DNA of 64,000 nt, taken from NCBI GenBank assembly GCA_021186555.1, contig JAJKFL010000039.1:35444733-35508732 (forward strand). The letters are read 5' to 3'. The position numbers and the translations under genes were made by a program. Below, piece after piece: positions 34,925 through 48,200 of this stretch. Every line of letters starts with the position of its first letter. Position 1 is the first letter of the stretch. The DNA comes from Reticulitermes speratus. Taxonomy: Eukaryota; Arthropoda; Insecta; Blattodea; Rhinotermitidae. A model generated the notes under the pieces. That model searched no databases, had not been told where the DNA came from, and saw only the letters and a program-made list of their open reading frames with translations.

Positions 34925-35450
34925 TACTAACTAACTAACTAACACCATGTAGCACAGTCCTTCTTGAGAAGCTAACAGGTCCTCAGCTAGTCAAGAAATT
35001 CCCTGCATTTTATGGAACCCAAAGGTTCATTACCGCACTCACAACAGCCCGCCACCTGTCCCTATCCTGAGCCATATCAATCCAGTCCATGTCCCCCATC
35101 CCACTTCTTGAAGATCCATTTTAATATTATCTTCCCATCTACGCCTGGGTCTTCCAAGTGGTCTCCTTCCCTCAGGTCTCCCCACTAAACCCCTGTATGC
35201 ACCTCTGCCCTCACCCATACGTGCTACATGGCCCGCCCACCTCATTCTTCTTGATTTGATCATCCGAATAATATTTGGTGATGAGTACAGGTCATTAAGT
35301 TCCTCGTTATGTAGTCTTCTCCACTCCCCTGTTACCTCGTCCCTCTTCGGCCCAAATATCCTCCTCAGCACCCTATTCTCGAACACCCTCAGCCTGAGGT
35401 CCTCCCTCAGTGTGACAGACCAAGTTTCACACCCATAGGACCCTTTTGAC
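34925..35450 (-). pseudogene. LINE 3' fragment, reverse-transcriptase C-terminal tail
   Basis: The minus-strand frame from about 35450 to 35039 reads YGCETWSVTLREDLRLRVFE, NRVLRRIFGPKRDEVTGEWR and [20 protein letters not shown] without interruption. The ORF continues upstream into unrelated sequence, so a 5' truncation lies near 35440-35460. The 3' end is a TTAG microsatellite. Compared with 15757-16262 it lacks the nonsense codon, so it is a younger copy. Confidence 0.88.
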
Positions 35451-35459
35451 AATCTGGTA

Positions 35460-37913
35460 AAAACTACGGACCTGTTTTCAGAAAAATGTATTTCAATGCA
35501 TAAAATAGAGATAGTGAGATTTATTGAAGTTAACAAACCTTTTTTGGAGTCTAGAGGCCATAAATTACTTTGTTGCCTACATTCTTTATTGAATGAAAAC
35601 CTACATTTCAATTAGAGGTTAGTGAAAATAAAGTTGTAATCCCCCCCCCCTCCCCAAGTTCACAGATCCTTTGAAATCTATCCATGGGTCCGTGGACCTC
35701 AGGTTAAGAACAGATGATCTAGAGGTACATATAAACGGCTTGTCGGGGAACTAGGTAGACCCTGACTGAGGTTTTTCCCGTGATTTTTCCTCAGTTGTAA
35801 GGTGAATGTTAGGGTATAATAATAAAAAGTCGGGGCATGGCCCACATTCCACCCCCCCCCCCCCCCCCTCCCCCGGTAAAGGCGTTTGTACTCGTGTGTA
35901 GGTTCTAGATGCCGCGCGAATTAATAGTGAAAATGCCACTCTAGGTTCAAACCCCAGACAGCCATCCAACCAAAATATACCCCCCACTTAGACAGACTAT
36001 AACTGTAACCTTCGGTGTGCCAGGTCACGGCCCTTAACGGAGACTATAATCCGTTAGCGTAAGCGAAATCCTCAGTTATAGAATAAAGTGTGTTATTGAG
36101 CCCAGCGATGCGGTAAAACGCAGGAATGGCTTAAACAGACCAAGGGACGTCGACTTGAGCTCCGCGCAAGACTCCGCCCTTAGTTAGAACTTTGGTTGGT
36201 TGGAACTAGGTAGATACGCCACCATCAGCTGCGAAGCGCAAGGGATGACGAATACATTATACAGGGACTTGTTACAACGTAGATTAGCGAAAAGCGCATC
36301 ATCGCTCCGGTCTGCGAGCTAATGAATTGTCGACTTAAAAGTCACAGTGGGTAGTCAAAGAACTACGGTTCCTGGTTTAACGTACTGCGGAGCTAAGTAC
36401 ATTAAAATTAAGGGAAATATTATTCTCCGTTTCCGCATGATCTGGGCAAACACTTCACCTTTCACACTGCGAGGGAACTGGCGATGCCGAAATCAAACAT
36501 ACTGTCAAAGTAAAAACTGGGAAGCTTACCTTCGTAATCTGTACGATGTCCCACATGGAACTTTATTCAGCTTTTTATTCTGCCGTTTCCTCCTATTCCT
36601 TACAAGCAGTCCCTCCAATATGCTTTCCGCCACTGAGAAGCCACATCTTCAAGTATCTGATTTGATGAACAATAAAGTTGATAAACTGTACAATCCGAAG
36701 TTAATTTTATATCACGATTCATTTCCTATCTCACAAAGAGTAGTGTGTTTGCGTTAGAAAGACCAGTCGGTTAATGTTTTGTACGGAAATAGACGTCGGT
36801 TATTGTGAACACGAAACGAAGCACATAAAACATTTAGCAATGCACAAACTATGTCCGATAGTCACTACGGCACTCTACAACTCGCTGCTGAACGTAGCTG
36901 GCCAGCCACGTGGTTGTGGTAAACAGAAAATGCGTACGTACAGGTTCAATCGCGTAGCTGAAACGTCAAATGCATACTCGTATATCGACAAAGGCCCCAA
37001 CCTTCCTTTCGTCTACGGGCCTGCCCACTATAAATAATACCAACATGACGGCTTGCGGAAGTCAGATGAGGACGACAGTAGTACTACTAATTGTAACGAA
37101 GTTATAACCTCTACAGGCACCGACAGACAAACACTGGCACAAAAATAATGTTGATATGGAGTCGGAGTCACCTCTATCTTGGTATGGCAACCCTCCTGTG
37201 GTTGAGGATCAGATTTTTGACTATGTATTGAAATTCCCTCCTTTATACAATGGCGGAACCATCGCAACGCATTCGAATTTCTCACTCCAGAGAGCGACAC
37301 TGTCGGCCGGACATAAAACACGGAACTTCTGCCGTCGAGAGTAGCCTTAGTGATATCGCTGTGGTCAGCATGGTGAAGTTGTACTCGTGTTTAAGAAGGA
37401 TGCTACGGTACATGCGACAATTGTGAAGAATATCGCAAAAATTGATAAGTGTATCTCTGTCCAAGTCACGATATAAGATGGCACACAAGCCACGCTACAG
37501 CCGTCTTTGGTGTTGCCTCCGCGAAAGATATAGTAACGGTAATAATGTTTCCAGTTTCGGGCTAAGGGGAACTGTCACCCGAGTGGAGCATAACCCAATG
37601 ACCCCTCGCACCCACCCCCTTTAATGTCGGCAGCAGATGTCAACAGCTCGTATTATGTTCAATGTAGCTATGGAATAAGCATGGAGGTCTATGGGCGTCT
37701 TGGTACCGGGCCTTCAACCCCCACCAATCAGAATGTGACTATGAGAAAAACCCTGCTGGAGAAAGGACTTTTAAAGTATGTTTTCCTGTCTGTTGGATGT
37801 ACCTTACTGCTTGATCCATCCTAACCAATCAGGAAATTAAAACGTGCAGTCATGGTGGTCTGTATTTGTAGAGTTCATATTTCCATTGTCACTTGGTTCA
37901 CAAGATATTAAAG
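35460..37913. other. 2.4 kb without recognised gene
   Basis: Contains poly-C runs (35641, 35851-35868), a hAT-like right-end phrase (CCGTGGACCTCAGGTTAAGA, 35689) and several ORFs (largest 136 codons at 36347-36757) with no recognisable domain. I find no support for an exon here. Confidence 0.45.
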
Positions 37914-38149
37914 CAGTGTTTATCAGCCTTCTTGAGTTATGACCCACATCAGGCCACTGTCTTTGTCTTGTGATCCCAGGAGTCGGGAATAAAGACAGGT
38001 GTAAAATAACAAATGTGACATTTTAATGATTTAATGTGAAGATAAACACATACATTATAAAATCATCATGAAAAGCATTCCTTTATGGCTAATTCAGAAC
38101 AGCCTCACGGCCCAAATTTGGGTCGCAACCCATCGGTTGATAAACTCTG
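37914..38149. mobile_element. hAT-like MITE, 236 bp
   Basis: Imperfect TIRs CAGTGTTTATCAGCC...TGACCC and, inverted from the right, CAGAGTTTATCAACC...CGACCC. The 8-bp flanks TATTAAAG (37906-37913) and CATTAAAG (38150-38157) match at 7 of 8 positions, as expected for hAT target duplications. Confidence 0.72.
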
Positions 38150-38157
38150 CATTAAAG

Positions 38158-39610
38158 GCAGAAACACGGCAGACACAAGATTATATTTCTTTAAAAATAC
38201 TACGTACTGACACAAAAGGGACCAAACTGGTCTTACGAACCCAAAACTTTTATTTTACTGCTTGCAGTTGTAAACATGTAGATATAAATACATATATGAA
38301 AGTTGTACTGCGCTTAATTAAACACTAAGCCATGAAGACACATGGTGGAGTGGAGGTATAGTGTCATGCATTCTGAATCTGAAGACCAGGCAAAGGTGAG
38401 TGGTTGTCTCAGCTTCAGGCTTCATGAACATGGTCTATGTGTGGGTCGCCTGACACACAGATCATTCGACCCACAATACGAAACAACACTGACACTACAT
38501 AAAAATGTGACCGTTCAAAGTGAAGTGTGGGGTTCTATGACGATCCCTGCTTCAAACTGTATCACACCAATACCACACCAAAGGGCACTTCTGAAACAAA
38601 CACTACATGGGGGATCTTAATATCATGATTGCTACAATATTTATATTTTTTAATACAGAAATACTAAAACAATGGCCAGACTGAAGGAGTGTAAACTTTA
38701 TGAAAGGGCTGATGGCATACATTTCTGAAGTGTCTTTAAACATCTTCACGGAACACAGAAAGAAGAGCCACTTGAACTGAAGAATCTCTTCCAAACCTGA
38801 TTCATTTTGCAATTAATCACACAATAGAAAATTCAAGTCTTCTCGGATGTTATGTCATGATGACTGGCAAATAAATGCTGACATTTAAAAGAAGCACAGT
38901 ATTATATCTTCTGGATCGAGCAGTCTCGAATGCTACACAACAAAGATAATGGCACTATGCTCCTTCCAAACACAGTCGACACGGCATAACATCCCAGAAG
39001 ACCTGAATCTTCATAAACAATGCTGCAAGAACATCAAAATCTCACACTCACAAAACTGTCAATACGCAAACCCAAGCCTTAAAGTGGTCACACTGATTAC
39101 AAATAAGTATTTGACAATCATAAAACCTTCGTAGACACACATCATCATAAAATTTGCATTGCAGCAAACATAATTATTTTTAGTATCATTACATAAAAGA
39201 ACCAGCTTAAGGTAACTAGGCCGACTGGATGTGTAACAGAACCTTTATCATCCTATGAGACCATACACCGGTCCCCAAAATGTACTGGCAAATGGCCTGG
39301 CATGCCATGTGCTGGTCTCTGTGTGTTTACTTGGTAGCAATTTAAATTTCCATGTTAAGCCAGAAAAACTCAGGCTGTCAAGAGATACAACTAGCATTTA
39401 AATCCTTCTCGTGAATGGTAAAAGATCAGCACACAGCTGAGCCATGCCAGTAAAGGTTAATATCTGCTATTCAGTTAATACTATTACTTCATTCAGTCTG
39501 GAAATATCTGTAACAAATACTGGGTAATTCAGAAAGAAGGTAACATTTCCACATGTTCATAATAAAGTAACCAGTGAGCCTACAATAACATGATGTGTAT
39601 CAACTGTTAA
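38158..39610. other. Downstream flank of polybromo; PLE relics only
   Basis: No gene seen. CGGCATAACATCCCAGAAGA with CTGAATCTTCATAAACAATG (38972-39020, minus) and AAGTCTTCTCGGATGTTATG (38838-38857, plus) match the conserved PLE pseudo-LTR box. Confidence 0.5.
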
Positions 39611-40069
39611 CTCCGCCTCTGTGATGTATCTTGATACATCACAGTGCCGGTCCCAAGCCCAGATAAAGGAGGAGGGTAAATGGATGGCTGGAGCTTCTAG
39701 GAGGATGTTGGTGCCGGACAGACTACCTCAGTAAATCTAGAAAGATGCTCAAGCCGATAATTTTTCAGCACAACCATCAAATCCCACCCTTGAGGGGGGA
39801 TGAGGGCGAGTACCCGGCGCCCTAAAACCGGGCCCCTCCGGCTATGGTATGGTAACCCAGACAGAAGAGTCCCTGGTCCTCCAGGTTGGGGGTTGAGCAT
39901 TGGGCTAACAACCCAACCTCGTAACAAACTTGTTGTTACGAAAACTAACAGAGAGAATGCCGGACTGATCACAAGACGAGAAAACCACAATTAATCGTGA
40001 GGAATGGCGGAATCTCTTGAAGGAGGCTTTGGCCCATCCCGGGCTGTAACGTCAATGGAAGAAGAAGAA
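39611..40069 (+). mobile_element. 5'-truncated LINE insertion with 14-bp TSD
   Basis: GTATCAACTGTTAA is repeated at 39597-39610 and 40070-40083. Inside, the plus strand ends GGCTGTAACGTCAATGG then GAAGAAGAAGAAG, a short-repeat 3' tail typical of some non-LTR retrotransposons. It carries no intact coding frame. Near its start CTGTGATGTATC and GATACATCACAG form a 12-bp hairpin (39619-39644). It sits about 300 bp past the polybromo stop codon, so it may lie in the 3' UTR. Different LINE family from the TTAG-tailed copies. Confidence 0.9.
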
Positions 40070-40365
40070 GTATCAACTGTTAATTAATTACAAATAAACT
40101 TTATACCGAGTTTTCCTAACTGACACAAATCATGTCACTGTATGCTCAATTACCAACATGTGAAAGTATTACCTTCTTTCTGTAGATCGGAATGCTACAT
40201 TCACAGAACAGTTTGTAGTGGCAAAGATCAAGATGTATTGACCTCTAGCCAAGTTGCAGCAGCAATTGATGCAGATACCTACAGCAGCTATCATTCGAAC
40301 AGCTGGTTCCCACAGATGCTGTAGTGTAACATTCAGGAACAACAATAATTGGAAAGTGTATGCCT

Positions 40366-40582
40366 CTATATAACTTTTTTGATGCCAAGTGCATCTCGCA
40401 TCATGAAGTCACGCAGTGTCCACAGAGCATTAACAATATTTCCGTGATTCCCTACACCATTTCCGAGCCAATGGGCAGGCAGGCGAGATGCATCAGGGAT
40501 AGGTGTGTTTTCTGGTGTTGCTTTCAGAAGTTTATCCCAATGTGAGATGTGCTTTCTGTCAGCTTGCAGGCCTTCAATATAC
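40366..40582 (-). CDS. polybromo: polybromo exon 11 (last coding exon, stop)
   Basis: Acceptor TTTCAG precedes G40582; the exon supplies one base to a split codon and then 72 codons ending ALGIKKVI and TAG (40368-40366). Residues YIEGLQADRKHISHWDKLL and LPAHWLG..NALWTLRDFMMRD match the PBRM1 C terminus closely. No AATAAA is visible on the minus strand in the next 300 bases before the LINE insertion. Confidence 0.95.
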
Positions 40583-42173
40583 CTGAAATATACAACACAC
40601 ATTTGCTTAAGTAGCAGCGATACAATATAAATACACTCCATCCACGTTTTACTGTATGCATGTAAGACAGGTCTTATTTTACTGATAATTTTCAACACAG
40701 ACATGCTCCATGGAGTTACTTTCGCACATTATGTTCCAAGTAAAATGAAATAATGACTCTTATAATTATCCTGGAATGAAACTCCTTTCTAATAGGACAA
40801 CCAGTATTATGAGGTGTTATAAAAATAATTTCATTCATTCAACAACCATTACGCTTCATCCACGATCAAGTGATGTGTGAAAATTTACCTTTATACAGGG
40901 GCATTATTTTATGTGACAACTATTGCTAGTCACTTCCCATCAGTTTGCTTAACTTATAAAATTCTGAAGTGCAATAAACATTCAATATAGTCTTCTCGGG
41001 CGCACAGCCGCGTCAATTCGTTTGAATACAACGTTTCGGGGACTAGCTCCGTCCCCATCCTTTGCCTGAGGATGGGGACGGAGCTAGTCCCCGAAACGTT
41101 GTATTCAAACGAATTGACGCGGCTGTGCGCCCGAGAAGACTATATTGAATCATGTCGCCGCGAAAGTTTTAAAACTTATGCAATAAACATGTCTGTTAGA
41201 GATGCATGCGTCTGTGAGACCAAGTAAAACACTTCCACCAACTACTTTAAATCTGTGAGTAAAAGCATAATATTAACTGAAACACATTCAACTAAAAGCC
41301 ACTGGCCCCACCTTACAGCAAATTGAAATAGCAGAGAAAACTGCTGTCTGCTGCCACATTAAATGGTATGAGTGAAGAGTGATGAGAGTTGTTAGATAAA
41401 ATAATGTCCCTGTATAAAACCCACACATGTTCCAGCACACAAAAACCATACCCTCCGAACATACTCACTTGATATAGGCCTCAGAATGCAGAAGTCGCTG
41501 TGGGCGAGGGGAACACTTACGAAGAGCGGTTCAACCGGACGTAACTGTGCTCCACTTGATGTCACGCCACAGCCTTAGCAAAAACACAATTCACAGCTAA
41601 TGTCAGCCTCATAAGCTTGAATTTTATCACAAATGAAACACTCGAGAAAATTAAATTCCCAGCATTTCATGGAACCTGAAGGTTCATTAACATGTTCACA
41701 AGAGCATACCACTTGCTCCTGTCCTGGTCCAGATCAATCCAGACCACATGCCCCATCCTCTTTCTGGAACATCAATTCTAATATTATCCTCACATCAATG
41801 CCCAGGTCTTCCAAATGGTCTCTTTCCCTCAGGTTTCACAACCAAAACTCTGTACCTATCTCTCCTCTCACCCATACTTTCCACATACCCCATCTCATTC
41901 TTCTTGACCTGATCACTTGAATAACTTGTGGTGAGAAGTACAGATTATGAAGCTCCTAATTATGAAATCTCCTCCCATCCCACTACCACATCCCTCTGAG
42001 GCCCAAATATCTTCCTCAGCACCCTATTCTGAAACAGCCTCCGACAAGAAACATAAAATTTACATAGAAGGGTACAGAATTTATGGAAATTTCACAACTG
42101 ATACAAGACAGATGCTCTTCCATACTGTAGATCACTGTTCGCCTCTATTCCAGTTTTAGTGAATGGAATTAAC

Positions 42174-42211
<38 letters not shown>

Positions 42212-45200
42212 CAAGCAAGTAACTGTTAATATTATTCCATCTCAGAAATTAACCTTTTAAAGGCTAGCCATTACTTCATGTACCACCAGGATTAGCACTC
42301 AACAGGAGAGGCAATGTATGTATAAAGTAACATTGAGGCATGTTCGCGTTACCACTGTTGCTGTGGAAAAGCAATACGTATTATATGTACTGAGCATGTG
42401 TCTGTAGCCTTAGTTATCCAGTACACAAAGTGCATGTGCCGTATTATATTGTCATCTGTGGCCTGTCTCATTCTACCATATTCTAACACATTATCTCATA
42501 AACGACACAATTTTCAGGAAAAAATTGATTGAGCATAAAATGTGTGTTTTGATTTTCTCTACAACTTTCGTCTGAAACATTTCTCATTCTACGAAGAAGT
42601 CAGCATGATACTATCACAAATGTACATAGATCTTCATGTAAAGTGCCTGTTATTCTTGTCAGATTTTAATCAAACTTGAATTTTCTCATCAGATTTTCAA
42701 AAGACACTCAAATATCAGATGTTATGAAAATCCGCCAATGGGAGCTGAGTCGTTCCACACAGATGGACAGACTGACAGACAGACATGACGAAGCTAATAG
42801 TCACAATAACTACTTACAAAGAGGCAGAGAAAAGAGAAGAACAGTATTGTAAAGCATTCTGTCCCAACAGCAGACATGCTGGCAGATGCATACAACTGGC
42901 ATCAAAATATACAGGGTATGCAGCATATGAATACATATTCTGACTGGTGTCTGTAGTCCACATATGCACTTGGGTTGTCACTTAAGACTTAATGTCACAT
43001 GATGAATCCTTGGCAAGATTGGTATGTTACGTAACAGTGTATTAACTGCTAAAGTTACTGAGCTAAAAAACCAGTACTTTCTCTTCACACTCACAGCTAA
43101 ATACCAAATAAGTTACCTGGTACTTGTGCAAGGGGTGAGGGTGTTTGACGTGAGTGAGCCTGGTGGGATGCAGAGAGGCTCTGTCCAACAGTCGAACCCA
43201 CTGCAACACACCAAAACATGCTCACACCATGCGGATTAGTAGCTGCGCGCACACACACACACACACACACACATACGATCACCTGTTATTTCACGATATA
43301 TTCCTACTTACTACAGCACAACATAAATCAGGATGTTTCCAACACAAAAACTACAGGCAGGATTTCATCAAGTTTCATATATGCTAGTACAACATGTAAT
43401 GGCCTGAAGATTCAAATTTTCTGGGATATGACATCAAACTATTTACCAACTGACAAGGCATCATACCCCAGAATATGTGAATCTTCATGAACATCACTGT
43501 GAGCTCTATCTAGGTGTGACATTTATATCAACCATACACAGTTAGCAAGCAGCATCATGTAATTACACTGGTGCTCACACGGAGCTCAGCTATGGACCAA
43601 CAGGCAATGATCAAGTTCACGTGTTATGGGAAGAAACTACGCAGTGTCATAGGGAGGAGGCCTTAGGAGCTGACACACAGTTCTACAGCCAATGGGCAAA
43701 ATTTGGCACTGGGACTCAAAAGCAAACTGTTCCATCACGCAAACACTACCATAATTAATATATGCCACTTGTACTAACAACAAGCCTCACTTCATGAACA
43801 ATGACATTTATACAAACTGTGAACATGTGCAAGCTCTACCTATCATTTAAGTACCAAAGACCAAAAGAATTAAAAACACAGATGTTTCCTTTGGTGAATG
43901 CATTTCAAGATAAACATTACAATCAAAACTGCCCTGTCACATTCCATACATGGTGTATCAGAGAAGAAAATAGTTTAAAAAGTTTCTATTTATTTAGTAA
44001 GTTTTTGAAAAAAAAAAATGCACATTTCAAAAATGACACAAAGTAAAACACATAATGGAGTAAGTACATGAAATATATTGAGAACAAAGTACGGCAGCTT
44101 CATGGGAAAAACAATTTAGGGTCTTCACTGTGCACTGTTAATGGCATCTATAGTGATTTGTGAGTAGAATAACATTCATGTCCAATATGCAATTAAGCAT
44201 CAGACTGGATTCCAAACAAACACATATGAGAATTTTGGTAAGTACACTGCCTCCATCTTCTGCCCTGAAGATAGAGGCAGCAAATCCTGCAAAATGTTAG
44301 TAAATCTGTACTAGAATTATGCTGCACCACATGCCAGAAGACAGCAATCTTCACATAAATCAGTCTTGAGCTTCACAGATTTCAGTCTGTCCAAGTGATG
44401 GGCAAGACTTGCTTATCCAGCACTTAGAGGGACGTCTAATGTGATGATACATACAAAGACATAGACATAACTCACGTGCAGCATGCTGGAGATGATTCTG
44501 AGGGATGGCAGCAATGGCCAGAGGTCTGGCAGGAGGCATAGGTTGTCGACGTGAGGCCACAAAGTTCCTACACACAACACACATCAAAATAGCTATATCA
44601 AACAGAAGAGAGTGGCACAGCAGCACAGCAACTACATTAGTTCTCAATATGCGCACTTGAGGGAGGGTCACGTGACATTTCATGGCATCCATGTGAATCT
44701 GAGTATCATATAACTCATCTCTTACTCTGCCCATCTGACAGAACACAGAACATTGCCAGTGGAAACTTTTTTATATAATAAATATTATCAATCTCCTTGG
44801 TTTCACATCCAAATTAGATCCCGGGCTTCTTTTATTGTACAAATTTTCTAAACCTTTATTAACCTTTAGCCGACCACCTGGAACTTGAACCTGATGTTTG
44901 GCTACAATGTATGTCCATTTAACAACATACCTTCAACACAGACTTAAGATTTCCTTTCTCAAAGTATTCAATAACCAGTTGTATGTGTTTTTAGTAAACA
45001 TTGTCATCAGCTTGTTGCATGCCGCTTTCTACTAAACAAAAGAATGCTGCTTACTTCGTTTTTGCACCACATCACAGAATTAAGCCAGGTTACTGCACAT
45101 CTCAGGATTAACTGTCTGTTACCCACTCTTCTTAACCCTCTGGTGCCAATCCTCGTATGTATATATATATATATATACATACATACACACACATGACACA

Positions 45201-48200
45201 CAGTGTGATGCTTGAAATGCTGAATGTTATGTGATTATATCTCCTCTTATGCAGCCCCCCTCTGAATTCCAGTCTTCTGCAGATCACTGTGAGCATTTCA
45301 TTCTGGTGCCAAACGGTTAAAAAAGCTTCACAGAATTATGTCACACCAACCACTTACAATCACAAGATTGTAATGCTTCATGCAAACACTTTCATATAAA
45401 TTAAAGTTTATAACTTCATAACATAAAATACGCGCTAATCTTTCAAACTGTATTCCTTATTACATCTTCAACAGGGTACACATATCTCTCAAACAGGTTT
45501 TTCCTTTTCCTAATTCGAATCCTTCATAGGCTTAAAATGGGACTAATGAATGACAGAAATTGATGTCAGATCATCACGAAACAGACTAAATATTTTGTGT
45601 CATTACAAACAAGTGCTGTCCTAACCTAGTAGTATATGTTATGGTTAACAGTAAGGAATTAATTGGTACAACAGACTATCTGATGCTATAGACAAGGTGT
45701 CACATAAACTGAAGTAATTATAACCACGTTCGACCACATCAAATTTCCTGAGATGTATGTGTTTAACTCTTATGGGTGATAGTATATGAAAGTTTTACTT
45801 GATTGTGACTCCAAATTATATGAAAGTTTTACTTGATTGTGACTCCAAATTATGTGAGTAACTCACTCTGCCTTTTGTTTGATGATAGGACAGGAATTTT
45901 CAGCAATTTTGTAATTTAAGGTATGTTCAAAACAAACCTTCCCAACATCCATATGTCTCAAAAGAATGCACTCAATGTATGCTGACTGCTGAAATGAAGT
46001 AGGCTATGTAAAAGTACTCTTTTATCAGTACGCTATTTAATTTGCCTTCAGGTAATTCAAAAGGATGCCTCAGTGGTGAGACAATGATCAATTACAGCTG
46101 TGGTAATTACTGCTGCTAACAATTTAATGGAATCTACTGCAATCTCCCACACAGTTCAATTGCTTTTGTTTTAAGGAAAGCATCTTTGAAGGATGCAAAA
46201 ATTCTACACAAGGCCCATTCACTGTCTCTCCCATCTTGCAAACTGAGGACAAGTCCATAGAACAAACGTGAATGGTAACAAAAAATAATGCTGAGACAGC
46301 ACACCAAAACACTGAACATTTTAATGAGATTTTACAGTGCCATGAATTTTATCAATCTATTCCATGCCTAACATATGTTTATCTAAAGGTAATTTATGAT
46401 GGATGAGGGTAGGTAAGTGAGACCAAAGTGTAACTTTATCTTCAACAAAATGCCTGAGTCAGATTTGCACAAAAACTCAGTCTTAATCAGAAATGTCACA
46501 TGCTCCCTTCAAGCTAGCAAGATGAGTGACATTAGGACAAGGAATTCTCTTTAGGAACACACAAAAGTACATCACTTTAACATGCCTCTGAAGTCACTGC
46601 CAACTTGGTAGAGGGCCAAAAAAACAATATACAGCTAAAACATTATTCCCAGCCAAGTCATCAGCACCATCTAGCACAAAACAAACAGAAAAATGACATC
46701 ACAACCAACCAGTACTGTCATTTGTTACGCTGACCTGAGGTGGTGCCCTTTGTGAACACACAAAGTTCCTGTAATTCAAACAAATGAGGATCAAGGATAG
46801 CAACATTAATGGCATCTGATGCAAAATCAGATAATGCAGGTATTAGAGACAAGTAATACAAGAAGAGTTGTTGAATTGCTTGACCCTGAAGATTGAGGTA
46901 CTATGCTCCTGCACTGTGACACTGTTAAGGTTTGGTTTACAGCCAAACTTGCTGCCTTCACCTTCAGGGTAGCTAACCTGAAAAAGATAAATACGACAAG
47001 TTCCTTTGAAACACTGGTTGGCCTACATATCTACCAAACAACACGGCATCACACGTCACAGAAGCATACCTCAGCATGTCACTCAACTCAACATAAACTT
47101 CAACAACCAGTACACATAAGATGATCACTTGAATCCATATTTCATGAGTTACACCTGAGATGGCTGCAGAAAAACATGTACGGCTTCATAAGAAGTGTCA
47201 ATTATTATTCAATATTAACCAAAAGTGGAATGTGTCAACACTGTCCGGTAAAGCTCCCAAATATTAAATTTCATGATAATTCATTCAGTGCTTATTCCCA
47301 GACTGTTACATGTGTACAGACTGATGATTAATAAACCACAAAAAAGTGACATATCGAGTATTCTGAAGCCTAAAACACAAACACTTTGATCTGAAGTAAA
47401 ATATAACAGTATTTATTATCTTATAGGTAGATAAACATATTTCATGTTCCTGCATGAACACCGGGTACCTTCAGAAACAAACAATATCACACCAAAGTAA
47501 CAGAAAAATATTTATTTTCCTATCATTTGTGCGGTGCACAAATGAGTAACATCATGGCACCCAGCATGTGGATTGCAAGAAGGGCCTGAATTACAATTAA
47601 CAGACCAGGGTTTGGGCTAGGTAGGTTTTCAAAGCTCCCTTTCCAAATGAGAATGTAAAATCAGCTTAACATCTTTTCTATATTTACTATGTTCTTGATA
47701 TGCGTATCGAATCCTGTGCTTGCAGGCCTTTTTAACTCCAACACTTGTTTTGAATACAACTTGGATTCTAGGAAACTCTTCCATCCTGACTACAACAGAT
47801 ACACAAGCAAAACAGTTACTCTGGACTGCTACATACTTGCTGCGATCTGAGGGAGCTATGGAACGTCCGTTCCCTTTCTGGATATGAACTTCTTTCACGT
47901 GGCGAGCAAGACGTTGAGCATTTGGGAAAGGTGGCGCTCCCTTTTTTATGCGTCCACATCCCCGCCACTGGCACTGGAACTCGCAGTCTTAAACACAAAA
48001 TCACAAAACGTGTAACCTCTGGAGGGATTTTGTGTTCCATTTAAGTTGAAATAAGGGCATTTTCATTGAAAATTAAAGGTAAAGTTGTCCCTATGCACAC
48101 CATGAAAGCATATAGGGGGAGTAGAGATATAGCTCCTCTCATTCTAAACTTCAGAACAAGACAGAGGTGAGCAGTTAGCTTCACACCTGGTCACTTTACA

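Noticed and set aside
36347..36757. 136-codon plus-strand ORF
   Set aside because: No recognisable domain, no splice support, no repeat family or homologue recognised; ORF length is compatible with chance.
41498..41520. A 23-nt intron (GTAAGT...CACAG) inside polybromo exon 10
   Set aside because: Removing it would restore frame, but it is far too short for the spliceosome, and the sequence encodes conserved PBRM1-like residues once one base is restored.
44265..44310. Hammerhead motif with CCTGAAGATAGAGGCAG
   Set aside because: The second core is CAAAATG instead of CGAAAC and stem II does not close well; it is a decayed PLE relic at best.
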